A DNA stretch of 64,000 nt from Fasciola hepatica (Eukaryota; Platyhelminthes; Trematoda; Plagiorchiida; Fasciolidae). The stretch spans positions 3,155,501-3,219,500 of the forward strand of contig CANUEZ040000062.1 in assembly GCA_948099385.1 (NCBI GenBank), read 5' to 3'. The position numbers and the translations under genes are program-made. The first letter of the stretch is position 1. The number at the start of each line of letters is the position of its first letter. This document shows positions 47,787 to 59,699 of this stretch, piece by piece. The notes under the pieces were generated by a model. It was not told the origin of the DNA. It saw only the letters and a list, made by a program, of their open reading frames with translations, and did not search any database.

Positions 47787-49555
47787 CCCTATGTTTCGAA
47801 TTAAGTGCTCTGGTGCTATGCAGCAAAGCATGTAATATTAGAAACAAGTGGATGGAGCTCTTCGGATTCGCAGGGGAACAAACTCGCCCTTCGTTGCCCC
47901 AGCGGATACGTGGCTCTCTAAAGATGATCGGGAGCCGGTAATAATACAAAATGGGTTTCGCTGTCTATAGGCAGGACAGGGAGCATGGCTATGCAGGGGC
48001 AGGAGTGGCCTCCCTCACTAGGGCGGGCAGAAACCACCGGGAATCACAAATCATGGTTTGTACTGGAAACATACAACTGTGCACGGTTAAGCTCACACTC
48101 CAGAACAGAAGGTTAAATGTGGCCGGTGTGTATTGGACCCCGGTTACAAACCGAGATGTGGACATTCAACTTCTCCACGCACTTACCTTGCCAGCTAAGG
48201 AAGCTGACATGACCCCCGTAGTTATGGACTTCAACCTACCACACCTAGACTGGGTAGTGGAGGCATGTCGCCCGGAAACGCAAGAGGACGGCTATTTACA
48301 GTGGCTGCATTCGAGAGCTTTGTTCAAAAGCTTGAAGGAGGGTACCGAATAAAGGGCTGCCTGTACACCACCCTTACTGGATCTCGTGATAACGGTTAGG
48401 GGAATGATGCAGAGGAACTCCAGTTTCACTCGGCCCTGGGTAAGAGCGGCCATGTGAGTGTCAAAATCGCTGTTTGCATGCGGCAACCCAGAGTATCCTA
48501 GGAGTTGATCAAAAATTTCACAAATATAGACTCTCCTAGGCTTCGACATAGAGCGGTTGATCTAACATGGGAGGTAGCGGACGGTGATAATCTGGAGGAA
48601 AGCTGGCAGGTGAATAAAGGGCCTCTACCTACCCCAAAAGTGATTTTGCTCCTTTAAAGCGTGGGAGGAGGGGGGGGTGAGAGCTAGTCGGTATGATGGA
48701 GGGCCGCAATGGGCAAGTCAATCAAGCGTAGAAACCGCAGTTAGGCCCGCTTCAAGGCTTCCGGGAGTCGCCAGGCTTGAACTCGCTATGCCAAGTGTAG
48801 AAGTGAGTCTGTGGACCTCTTGCGATCCGGTAAGCGCATATATGAATAGAAGGTGGTCCGGTGTGCCGGAAAGCACCCAAGTAAGCACTATAGCTGTGAA
48901 GCCTATGGGTTCGCTGAGAGATGCAGTAGGACTACGGACTACTCATGATCATGGAGTGGTGGCAGACAACCAAAGCAAAGTCGATGCTCTGGGTGGGTAT
49001 TTTAGTAGTGTGAACAGCATAGATAACTGTGAGCAAATAAATCTCCAGGAGGCTGCTCTTCCAGCAGGCATAACAGACACAAATATTTCGGAGCAAGTCA
49101 CACGTAAAATCTGGACGGGTTGGATTTCAACGAGCTTGCAGGACCAGACGATATCCGCCCGACTATCGTTAGGCCATTGGCCGGTATCTTGCCCCTTTCA
49201 GTATACTAGTTATATAAGGCCACCCCAGACCGTGGAAGTTTGCAACCGGACAGGAAAAACAGCTCTGTTGGCTATATATGAACGAGGACCCCTTTCTGAA
49301 CTGGGAAACTACAGACTTGTTAGCCCAGCGTGCTTTCTAGGCAAAGTGTTAGAGATCGTCCGGGCTCGCACCTGCGAGCAACTAATAGGGAATTCTGTGC
49401 TTTGCCCTGCTCAGCTTGGACTTCTAAGAAAAGATCGTGCTTGACTAACCTCTGGGACTTCCTGGACGAAGTCGCTCGAGGGGTGGATGAAGATAAACAG
49501 ACAGAAGTATATTACCTTGAATTAAGCAAGGCATCCGACTTACACCACACAGTGG
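47787..49555 (+). mobile_element. CR1-like LINE, endonuclease and RT start, plus strand
   Basis: Resumes directly after element A. The endonuclease begins with ADTWLS (about 47910) and continues through 47951-48352 with VVMDFNLPHLDW (the GDFN position reads MDFN). The pol region 48677-49444 ends with RT N-terminal motifs NYRLVSPACFLGKVLEIVRARTCEQL and CPAQLG, and motif YYLELSKASD lies near 49510. It breaks at about 49550, where pyrimidine-rich sequence of another LINE starts. Probably the 3' part of the LINE whose ORF1-like part is at 35845-36453. Confidence 0.68.
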
Positions 49556-52375
49556 CTTTCTATCCTACAATTTCTCCTTCCTGCTAGCCTCTTTGAACCA
49601 CTTTCCAATAACAGCACCTTGCCAGTCGTTTACACCTTCTATATCGCACCGAAATCCTCCGACCAACCACGCAACATTGCATGTTCCCACTACTTCTTTA
49701 AAAAGTAACCCCCATATACACTCTCTCCCAACCCCCGATTCCTATCCCGCCACACCCGAGAAAGCCTCGTCTACAAGCGGGGAAGCCATCCCATACTCTT
49801 CTAGTTCATACCCTCTGAGGCCTGCTTTTACCACACAACACCAGCCACTATCAATGTTGCCACATGGGAGGGCCAGCATATTCCATAACCAGATATTCTA
49901 TCATCACACTAGGGTATCTCACAGTACCAACGAATAAGAACAATTAGTAAGGCCGCTTGATCAAAGGTCTTCTCGTTTGCTTCATAATATCCCGTAATTA
50001 ATTATTTCCGGGTCGACTGCTGCTGAATCCTCTGGAGCCATCGCGGAGGTGTCCAGCTCTCGGTTTTTCCTCTTCGGTGGTAGCTTCAACTCAAGCCCCT
50101 ACCCGTGTAAATTCTCTGTCCCACTGCTCCCCCACGTCACCTAGCCCAAACACACCTCCACGTGAATGGACCATCTTTGATCTTATTTAACTCCTTGTCC
50201 ATCCTAATTAAGCTTCATCACTTAAAACATTGTCATAACGTCAAGTCCTGATATCTTCATCATAACTGAAACGTGGATCACGGAACATACTCCCACAAGC
50301 GGAATCCTGCTTAAGAGGCTCAAGATTTTTAAAGTAGGATCGACGGACGCGAATGTGAGTGCCTAGTGTACTTACAGTATGCCTTTTTCAATGCGGCCCA
50401 TTAGACATACCTTACTCCACTCAATTCCGAATTCTCCGTGACCCACAATGCGGTTCCCAACTGCAGTCGTGCACATTAGTTGTGTCTGCCGTCCACCCTC
50501 CTCAAAGCTGGTGATTTTGACTGGCGTAGTATGCCCTGGAAGGACCTCACGGCACCTCCAAACTTAATAGACCTCGTCTCCCATACTCACATTTGGGTTG
50601 GGAGCAACGCGGCAAAACCCCTACTCGAAAAGCCCACGTCGCAGATCTTATACTCGCTCACAGGGTTCCCGACTTTTCGCCTTCCGTTCTGCACAAACTT
50701 TCGGGTAGCGACCATACGACTGTAGCAGGAAATCTTTCATTTCATCTTTATCCACTAGGCAACCTGAACAGAGCCAAATAATTCGTCCAGTGAAACTGGA
50801 ATCCTCTGCCCAACCCCATCAGTAACCAAGACCGAGGCAGCTTTTTCCAACGGGTAACCCCAAACAGGCAGCTGATCACTTCCACTTTTAAGTGGGAAAC
50901 TGCCCCTTGAGGCTTATTCCAACTGTCTCAAACTCACACCTTGGGGAATCCAAACTTGCCTCCCGCTAGCAAAAGCACATTTTGACTCAAATGCTTCACC
51001 TCCCCAACCACAACTTCTCCTCTCTCATGAGGCTGAAACGTCTTACTGATATTATCCGGGACCTAAAGGGGACCAGATTCGTAGTGAAGAAGCCAAAGCT
51101 CTGAGTCTTTCCAATGAAGCACTGAAACTCTCGCAGCTAAATAAAGCTAGGAGTTCGACAATAGATACTACTATTCAGAACGTTGTGTTACGGAGTATAA
51201 ATTCGGCAACCTTCCATTCTGATATCTCTGAGGCCTTTAACGTTCCTTTCGTTAATTCCATGGCTCCGCCTCAGATATAGCCCACCCAACTCCTCTTGCT
51301 ATCTCCAGCTCTTCTCTACCCACCCTTAAGTTTCAAGTAAGCATCATTTGCAGGCTCGTTTAGAGCCTTGAAGCATGTGCGCAGCCTTTGCCAGATGGGT
51401 TGCCCCATCTGCAAACATTACCGGTTGATCGGACCTTCCACTTCTCTTATTAAACCTATTTACCTTGTCACTCAAGTCCAGTTTGGTATCATCGAACTGG
51501 AAGCATTCAGTTATCATTCCAAGGCCACAAAAAAGGACCCGTCCACGAACTCGCTAACTACCGTCCCACTAATCACACCCCTATCACTTCCAGAATAAAG
51601 GAAAAGATTGTCGAAGATGGCATTACTACCCATCTTCTCGTTTTAAACCCCCTTCGCAATAGGCACCACGGGTTTCTCAAGTCGCGATCATGGACCACAT
51701 GTCAGTTTAACTTCCTCGACCTAGTCCCTAAGGCGGCTGATAGCCGGCAGGCTTTAGTAATTGTCTACCCAGGTCTGTCGCGGGATTTCGACCGTGTTCA
51801 ACTCCACCATCTCATCGTTAAGTTGCTTTCATTGGGCAAAACCGACACACCGCCTTCTTGGCTGCAAACTTTACTCGCTCTTCGCCCCCAAGTGGTCCTC
51901 AACAACGGACACACATCAAACCTAAGACCTGTTACAAGCGGCGTTATACTGGGCATTGTACTCGGTCCTCCCCTGTCTGCGATACACATCAATAAAGCAA
52001 TGGATCTAGTACACCATGGCACGCCACTTTTAATCGCAGATGATCAAATCCAGTGTACTCTTTCATTTCTACTGATGCTTTCCCCAATCTCTGCAACACT
52101 TCTGCGGACCTTTCTGCACTTGACAGCTGAATTCACTCCCAGATGATGAATTTTCCCACTGATAAGTGCGAGGTTCTAACCTACGAATACCAATTGCCCC
52201 TGGACCCTTAACTTTTGATGGGTCCCCAATGGCCAGTTGACCTACCATCCGCGGCTTGGGCCCCAAATATTCTAGCCCCCTCAACATCCAAGCAGCCAGG
52301 GCTAGAGGGGCGTGGCCATTCTATCCCGCTCCTTTCGTCTCCGGGACAGTATCATCATCATCTACAAGTCACGAG
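49556..52375 (+). mobile_element. CR1-like LINE, plus strand, second family copy
   Basis: A plus-strand element with a pyrimidine-rich leader (49593-50200). The endonuclease has DIFIITETWITEHTP at about 50245-50290, GDFDW at about 50510 and GSDHTTV at about 50704-50724. The RT runs from a VIIP motif near 51500 through VYPGLSRDFDRVQLHHL, TSGVILGIVLG and a catalytic IADD at 52033-52044 (HGTPLLIADDQ). It is closely related to the LINE RT at 42270-43664. It is frameshifted in several places and ends near 52375 at an inverted junction. Confidence 0.72.
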
Positions 52376-52379
52376 ATAA

Positions 52380-53850
52380 TAGGGGGAGCTGAAGTGGACC
52401 CATGGATGGATTCGTAAGTCAAGGTGAGATGGAGAAGTTGGATGAGTGAAGCTAATAATATCGGGACTCGGCGGATTTACGTGAGAGGGACTGAAGGTCT
52501 GTATGAAAAACCACTGCAACGAGAAAAGATGAAGGAAGTGGAGAGAAGGGAAGGAAGGAAGTAAAAAATGGAAATACATGGCAAGGGATTGGGCAGCCAT
52601 GAGATATGCCTTAGTGCAGTAAGTGGACGGTGTCAATCTGAAAAAAAGGGAGCTGCCAATGCCAGACCTAAAGAATGAGTCGGAAGGCAACGGTGGTTCA
52701 AAAGGATCAAGATGCGGTAAACTTGAGGCAAAGATATAGGCAAGATGGAAGCATATTATGAGGGGGCTCCATGGTGGCATAAGAATTGGTTGGCGAAGGA
52801 CTAAAGGAAGCATGATAAATATGTGGATATATAAATTTATATGCATCTATGTGTGGGAGAAGAGCATGAGCAGCGAGTTGATAGAACATGGAGGAAGAAT
52901 TGCTTGGAGGAGACACGTGGGTTTAAATCAGAAGGTGCGGAATAAACTTGGATAAATCCTTTTGAGTATGTTCATAACAGGTGAACACGGGGGATTAAAA
53001 AAGAAGGAGGGACGGCTTTGGAAGGATGGAGGTGACGGAGAGGGAAACGTCGGAGCAAAGGGCAAAACCTATAGAAGTTGGCCGGTCGATACTAGAGAGG
53101 GATGATTAGGAGCAGTAAAAAAATACCAGCCAGTCGAAATTGAGTATTGACTGAAGGGGGTGTAGAGGGCAGGGTTGAAAACGTGTGAATAACATGGGTG
53201 TATAGTGGTAGGTTGAACTGCACGTTATGGGAGGGGTGAAGTAAGTTAGGTGGAACGCCAAATATGGAGCTCATTATCGGGAGCAGTAGAGATAGTGGTC
53301 AGGAGAGAAGTACGACGTGAGGTGGGGTGGACGGAGTGTGGAGGCCGTATTTTGGCATTGGCAGGCAGCGAGCCCAGTGAATTTATTGGGGCCACCGAAG
53401 CATAGGAGCAAGGGATACTTATTGAGGTCGAAACCGGATTCGGTGGGTTAAGACGATTTGATTTAGGAGGAGAGGGGTAGGAAGACTGGTGGACCTAGTC
53501 CTCTGGATGGCGAGTAGCATATCACCGGAGAGTAAAGAGAGCGAATTAGGGTCGGGGGTATGCTTAGCAGGCGATGAATTGGAATAGCAAGACAACGGTT
53601 GCAGTCTTTTACTGGGTGGCAGTAAGAGGGCAGAAGCGGAAATTTTTAGATTGACAAAAATGGGATCACATTTCCAAGAGTTCAGTGCGTTAGTAGATGA
53701 GGAGGCAGCGGGTGGTTGTGAACAGACGGAAAGCGCGTGTGAAGGTAAAGCGATGGGGACTTAAGAAGAAGCTATTGAGCGGTCAGCAGCCTGTGTCAAA
53801 GACCCAGGGTTATCAGGGGTCATTCTCGTGAAGGAAGTCGAGTGACATTC
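52380..53850 (-). repeat. LINE tail and linker sequence, minus strand
   Basis: Purine-rich on the plus strand, so pyrimidine-rich in the minus orientation. The part 52380-52860 matches, inverted, the tail of the plus-strand LINE (blocks at 46455-46700). The part 52870-53850 resembles the Pro/Ser/Thr-rich linker sequence near 49593-50200. Frames here (for example 52358-52846) are low-complexity. It is the 3' side of the minus-strand LINE remains at 53873-55195 and beyond. Confidence 0.55.
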
Positions 53851-53872
53851 AGTTTCTCTTTGAAGAGGGACC

Positions 53873-54325
53873 TTATCCTTGGCTATTTTTGTCTTTATAG
53901 GGGGATTTAGAAGCTATAATGGTAAGCATTTTAATGAAATGTTTGGCGGGTAGATCGTGTACAAACCGTACAGGGATTGAACAGCCGTAGCTCTGAACGC
54001 GCTCATGCAGTCTTGATGTTTGACAAGGAAGTTGGGCCACATCACGAGCATCCAACAATGTACGCTTGACATGCGCGGGGGGTATTCTCTCTGGGACAAT
54101 AAAAATGACCGAATAACGGGAGTTTCTCACTCTTATGAGAACGTCGTACGCAACAGAAACGATAAAGCGGCCAGCTGCTCTCAGGTTTTGTAGGGTAGAA
54201 TATTTGATGTGTTCAGCGATGTACAGTAGTGGGGCGAGCTTGGATACCGTATCTTCTAACCTTAGAGGCTGAAACTTTGTACCTGAAATGCCTCGGTCTA
54301 AGGCAGCTGTTCTTTTCATCGTCAA
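53873..54325 (-). pseudogene. LINE ORF1-like fragment, minus strand
   Basis: A 150-codon minus-strand frame with no known host domain. The middle (RVRNSRYSVIFIVPERIPPAHVKRTLLDARDVAQLP) looks like the RNA-binding entry of LINE ORF1 proteins, with a short beta strand, the VPE motif, then a basic helix. It lies between minus-strand RT sequence (54640-55195) and minus-strand pyrimidine-rich linker. RT upstream of ORF1 is the wrong order for one element, so two elements are probably juxtaposed here. Confidence 0.42.
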
Positions 54326-54639
54326 GCCCGCCAGACCACAGAGGTCAACCGAGAATTGTTTTCAAGCCACGGGATTTTGAACAGGCCTATTTTTCTAGTA
54401 TCGGATTACGAGAAAATGGGGGTAATATTGGAAGTTTTTTCTACTATGCACAGCATTTTGAAGTGCCAAAAAGAGGCTGTGAGTGTAGGGGAACAAAAAG
54501 GGCAAACTAATGTCGGGTTAGAATAGACCGCTGAGGAAAATTCACTGGATTTCTCTGTGTTATTGGAATGTCACAAGAAATTGTAATTTTCAATATTGAC
54601 CAAGATAGCTGAGTTGGAACCATATCAGTGACAGCTCGC

Positions 54640-55195
54640 AATACCTTGTGGTGTAGCGTTTCATGGTAGCGAAGTCAGCAGTCACCACTTTAATATCGTC
54701 GGCTATTAGCAGAGGAGTGCCTCGTAGAACTGCAGCAAGGACTTTCCTTATCTGCTTGAAAACAGAGATCCTAAGATACCTTTTTGTAAATGTGGATGAT
54801 GATAAGTGATCAAAAGCCTACGCTACTACGAAGTGAGATGACACGTACAAACAACCAGGAGAAGGGGGGAAGGTGAGTAAAAGTAGGACAGCAAATTTTA
54901 AATAGGTGCGAATACGGGGTCCTGTCAAGTACCATGTTCATATCCAGAAAAGGGGCAGGCGGAACTTTCTTTTTGCCCAATGAAATTGTATTTGTGTTGA
55001 GAAACTCCACTTGACAGGGAAAACATAGTCGGGCCTTTACGAAACAATGTTAGGAGGAGTTATTCAAAAAGTTGAACAGAAAGCAATTTAGAACTCGCTA
55101 TTTGCGAATTCGATCCATCGTCTTGCACGTAGTAGAGTACGGTTGATGGATCTGCAGTTACCGCGCTAATTTAGAGGCTGTCTGGAAGGTCCGAC
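54640..55195 (-). pseudogene. CR1-like RT, minus strand, 3' part of split LINE
   Basis: Minus-strand RT with motif A in the form LDMNMVLDRTPYSHLFKI (about 54900-54970), which aligns with LDMPKAFDLVPNMHLLAKI of the LINE at 42270-43664. The catalytic IADD is at 54695-54706 (RGTPLLIADDIKVV). The upstream part of the same RT (IPCFKKG motif) is at 61650-61690, on the far side of BEL/Pao element B. So this LINE is split by that element inside its RT reading frame. Confidence 0.68.
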
Positions 55196-55199
55196 CAGT

Positions 55200-55601
55200 G
55201 GAACGTCCGAGCAACGCGTTCTGATCAGTTCTGACTCAACTCAAAACAAAGTCGATTCCAAGTAGCTACGGTACTATATACAACAAAATTGAACAAATTT
55301 ACAATAACCAAACCTCGTTAGTGTTCCTTTTGGGCTCTTACGATCCCAACTGAATAACAAATCAGCAACTGCAGCTTAATTGCAGCAAACGTTTAGACAC
55401 GGAAGATGAGATTGTCGAATACACTGAAAAAACATTTCAGGCTGAGCAACCCATGCTTAGGGCAATAGTGAGGGCCCGATTCGTGACAAAGGTTGAGGGC
55501 GATAAGAGGGACAATCGGAGCTTCGGTGAAGATGGTTCGTACAAATGTAATAATGTTGTTTGTAACATGGATGTTGGTGAGTGGAACAGGGTTTCCTGAA
55601 C
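55200..55601 (-). repeat. 3' LTR of element B
   Basis: 402 bp, identical to 61229-61630 except at two positions (GAGCAACG/GAGAAACG, CCTTTTGGG/CCTTTCGGG) by direct reading. The frame 55437-55697 overlaps it and is not a gene. Confidence 0.9.
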
Positions 55602-55859
55602 CCAGTTGCTCCGGCCCCCAAAATCCGACCCGGATTTTTCTCGTGCACCGTTAACCGTGATTGGCCTCACACATCGGCTCGCCCTGCGGTTCCCCAATGC
55701 CTGAAGCTGATTACCGTCAGTAACAGCTTTTAGCCGGACAAGTGGATAAATTGCCTGTGGTCACTCCGTTTTGGGCAGACCCAAAGGCCAGGCTCTCACT
55801 TGACGAGAGTTGGCTGTTGAACCTATACCTCGGGTGTCCAGTTTACCTTGAATAAGACA

Positions 55860-57142
55860 TGTTTGTCTAATGTCACGGGGGGCTAATCCTTCTCTAGTTC
55901 GCACTTTTACCGTTTGTACCAAGCCATCACCAAAAGTTGACGTGTTTTCGATAATTCCCTTTGGCTACGGACCTCGCAGCAAAGCCTCCGAACCTAGAAG
56001 CGCTACATCACTAATCTGAAGTTCCTTTTTCGAGATATCCAATTTTGTTTTTGGAAAATCCACTTACATTCTTCACGTTGAAAAGTCGGATGCAGCGAGC
56101 CGGAATCGAACCAGTTTTGCCGCTGTTCTAATAGTGGAGGATATTCCCTGGTCCATCTCCTCCAATACTTGGATGTAAGGTAGTTTGCTTACCTCTACTG
56201 ACGAATCATTTTATTTCGCAAAACATTCGGCGGAATATCTCGTGAGTTTACCCCCTGGATAATTAGGTCATTGAGCTTGAGTGCTGGCTGATCGCGACAG
56301 TCCGAGGCTAAAAGCACCAGCCCTCGTCCTTTTACTATCCATTCACTTTCCGTAATAAACGTCGATAATATTTCGTCAGTCATCTGCTGTTTGTCACAAT
56401 TTGAAAGAACCACTCTTCTAATCGAGCTCACCATGATTTTCCGTATGCCACCAAGGTGACCAGCATGAGGCGGTTGGAAGTGCCACCGCACATCCCGTTG
56501 CAAAAATCTATCGGCAAACCTATCACAGAACCAGTTTCCCACTAAGTCTTTTAATTCCCTCTGAGCCACAACAAAGTTTGTACCATTATCACTAAAATTC
56601 CCGGACGGTGCCCCTCTCCTCGACATGAAACGCAGTAGTTTCATAATGAATGAATCCGGGCTTAGAGAGTAAGAAACTTGAAAGCATACCGCAAGCATCT
56701 GGAGGCAGTTGAAGATGCATCCATAAAGTTTCTCCGCGCTGCGACCTTGTTTAACTGAAAATGAACCAAAATAATCTATTCCAACGCTCTTGAGGGTAAA
56801 TTAACCTTGTTGGTCTCTAGAGGCAAGTAGAGGAGCCATCAACTGTTTTGCCTACAATTGCCAAAAGCTTTTAAAGTTTCCGTCGTCCTTCAAACACTCC
56901 AGAAGGCAACTCCACCCTTTACAAACCACAATTTTGTGAAACTCCTAGAGTAACCGAAACGGTCCTGCGTGTCTTTCCGTTGCGTGATACCATCGGATTA
57001 TCGCTTTCGTAATCGGGTGAACCTTGAGTAGTATCACTGGATGTTTCACGCCTTGAAGCTGATTGGAACGGTTCATTCGTCCACCAACACAAGTCGGTCC
57101 GTTTGATAAAGCTGGATCACGTTTCAAGAGCTTCCTCTTCAT
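55860..57142 (-). pseudogene. Integrase of element B
   Basis: The N-terminal zinc-binding part lies at 56945-57142 (KHPVILLKVHPITKAIIRWYH). The catalytic core lies at 56195-56698 with FSDNGTNFVVAQRELKDL (Asp of the DDE triad) and WHFQPPHAGHLGGI, 167 codons open. The C-terminal SH3-like part lies at about 55860-56060 (VALLGSEALLRGP, RDIRQTCL). The frame breaks between the parts. Of the element's domains this core is the best preserved. Confidence 0.82.
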
Positions 57143-57179
57143 CGGAGATCTGTTAGTGCACAGGCTATCATTCCTGTCT

Positions 57180-58290
57180 CGTAGCTATTTTAACCCTTCA
57201 CCATAGGCCCTGGCTTGCACAACGAGAATAATACAATCCTCCGCTCCAGCAATGTCGCATAACTTCGACTGCCCAATTATCAATCGGAGATCTGTGCGAC
57301 CGCCTCTCGTTACTGCAACATATGTTGAGAAAAGAGTTAGCCACGCTACCGATCTCAGCAGGTGGAACCAACTGGAGCACCCATTCAAAAGTGAGTTCGT
57401 CCATGTTTCCTGCAATGTTATGAGAATTGCACTCGAAGGCTGCTTCAACTACACGTTCGGCGGTGTTTCAGAAACCTTGGGGCCGGTCGACCATAAGGTT
57501 TCATCTTTCATCAAGGAGTTAGGACCTTCGAACCAGCAACTGTTATCACTCGACGATATTGAGCCCCTCGATGACAAGTCTGCGGGATTAGCTGCCGATC
57601 AGACACGGAGCCGCTGCCAAGGTTCAACATACTGGCGGATTTGAGACAAACGATTAGCAACATATGCACTTAACCTCGTTTGAGTATTGTTTATGTAGTG
57701 GAAAACTATGGCATAGTCCGCCCAGTGTTGAACCCAACCAAATTTGATTCCAATTTCTTCTGCGTGAATCCGAAAGACTGTGAAGGCCAGTGTGAGTGTG
57801 GATATTTTCAATCGAGGAATCGTCACGGTCTTCAGTGAATCTACACTCAGTTCGGAGAACAGTAGGGTACAGTAGGGGGCATGTCCTTTGAAACCGTTCC
57901 GAAATATGCTACCACTCCACAGCTAACCTTATAAGCGTCACAAAACACGAAACTGTGCACCTTCGTTCAGCGAGTCACCTTTAACAACACAACGCAGATT
58001 TTTGAATGTGCAAAGCTATTCCATACTTCTTAACCACTCAGTCCAGCACTGTAGGTATTTTCCTCCACTTGGGTCTTCCCAAGCTTCAAGGGGCACGGTG
58101 GTTGAAACAACACCTCTCCTGGCAGAATGAAAGGTGAAGCTAGCTTCAGTGGATTGAACGCTGACGACAATATAGACAACAAGCCACGCCTTGTTTGAGG
58201 TTTTTCGCATATTGCAAATGAAAGCTGGAACAGATCTTCTATTGCGTTCTAGTCCAGTCCCAACGTTCCCTCCGGCACTGGCGCGCAATC
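57180..58290 (-). pseudogene. RNase H and connection region of element B
   Basis: Pieces at 57599-57826 (WADYAIVFHYINNTQTRLSAYVANRLSQIR) match the RNase H C-terminus of BEL/Pao elements. The stretch upstream of integrase (57440-57600) carries NPADLSSRG-like and WFEGP-like sequence, with frame changes. 58016-58288 is degraded sequence from the RT to RNase H transition. Confidence 0.65.
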
Positions 58291-58299
58291 ATCGATTTC

Positions 58300-59148
58300 C
58301 AAGGTAGGATGAGCCAACTCAGATTTCGGAGAAAAAGTTGAGCAACTTACTATTACACACTCATATGAAGCCGAAAGCCACCAAGCGACAGTAACTCGAT
58401 CACCTAAACAGCAAGTTTCTTGCTTTTTCCGGAGTAGGCAAGGACACAGGACAGCTGCCTACACAGAAGTTATGATACACAGCTCTGGAGGTGCATTCCA
58501 TATACTGTCCTCCCCAATCGTCTGCCTCGCAAAGTACGGCAAAATTCGCACAAAGTGGGAGAAAAGTGGCACCGTCACCGCCTAGTTGACCATTTTTCCC
58601 ACAGAGGGAACCTCAGTGCCTCTTTCTCCCTTGTCGGCACCAGAATCTGCATGGGCTTTTCTTCTATATCCGTAGCTAATGCAAAAAGTTCCTTCCGATA
58701 GCCAAGCAAAACTTCAACTAAGCTTGGTGTCGTGTCCGGTCCCTGTAGAAAGTAATCATCGGGACAGTGTCCCTGAAGTGCAGTCGCACAGTCAACACCA
58801 TCCTCAGCTTGCCAGGCTTTTTAGGGTTTGTACCTGTTTGATGTTGTAAGTACCACTCTGGCTCAAAATCCATTTTTAACTGCATATCGGACATTAACTG
58901 GGTGTCACCCTCGTGCACATAGCTGTTTATTATTATAGAGTGCTGATAAAAGAATTCAGGGTCCTCTGCAAACGTTTTCTCAAACCGTGCCATCTCTGTT
59001 TGGCCACAGTATACTTATTTGGAAGTCTCACTACAGGATTCCTCTGGGGAGGTACAACTTCATAGTTTCCGTCCAACAAGATTATGGCATTGATAACTGT
59101 ATCAACAGCCTGTTTGTCTTCTAACGAGATTTTTCGACGCGCCCCCAA
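58300..59148 (-). pseudogene. Reverse transcriptase of element B, degraded
   Basis: RT N-terminal region: LPNKYTVAKQRWHGLRKRLQRTL (58933-59148), then 58718-58993 with EDPEFFYQHSIIINSYV and KPGKLRMVLTV, both typical BEL/Pao RT entry motifs. The TDIEE motif follows near 58660-58690. I do not find an intact catalytic YVDD box between 58300 and 58700, where several stops and frame changes occur. The enzyme is therefore dead. Confidence 0.7.
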
Positions 59149-59149
59149 T

Positions 59150-59690
59150 CACAGAAATCGGCGTTGTATAGTCGACCGATCTGTTCCGCTGGGGTACCGA
59201 TTTCCGTCTCAATGTAGTTTACGATCCTCGCAAAGGGTGGTTCCCTGCTTATCGGACCAAGAACAAAATATCCCAAAGTGGTCCGCACAGCAAAGGGTTG
59301 TTTTCTCTTGCCGCTTCTTTGCTCCAGTGCCCTGTTTGCCTCCAGAACTTCGGCACCTATCAGGATTTACACTCTCGAACTTTCCAGATTCTGCCTTTGT
59401 AGGCAATGCAAATGGATCCGGGGTAAAACGTCCACACCTGAGCAGTGCTGGACAGTATAGAGTGATGGCCTATCAAGACAGAAGGCTCACACTATACTCA
59501 AGAAATTAACTACTAAAACTGAGTTCAGTGGCAGTTTCGTTATCCACGAGTTCCAAGTGGTGGTCTCAATTACGGTCGAAATCAGAAGTCAGGTAGGAGA
59601 CACCTCTGGGCCCACTATCTCCATTAGGTCCTTTTGTATTAAAGACACATCGGACCCGCTGTCCAGCTAGGCTTAGGCCTCCCCAGAGCC
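59150..59690 (-). pseudogene. Aspartic protease region of element B
   Basis: Minus strand at about 59638-59669 encodes LDSGSDVSLI, the DSG active-site loop of retroelement proteases, followed by QKDLMEIVGPE. Downstream at 59209-59290 the motif TLGYFVLGPISREPP fits the BEL/Pao sequence between protease and RT. An in-frame stop lies directly before the DSG motif. Confidence 0.62.
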
Positions 59691-59699
59691 CCCAGCCCT

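Noticed and set aside
52358..52846. 162-codon minus-strand frame with hydrophobic stretches as a membrane protein
   Set aside because: The minus-strand DNA is pyrimidine-rich LINE tail, which gives Phe/Leu/Ser/Pro-rich translations that mimic membrane segments.
55437..55697. 86-codon minus-strand frame, repeated at 61466-61690, as a duplicated small gene
   Set aside because: The shared part is the LTR of element B; outside it the two frames differ.
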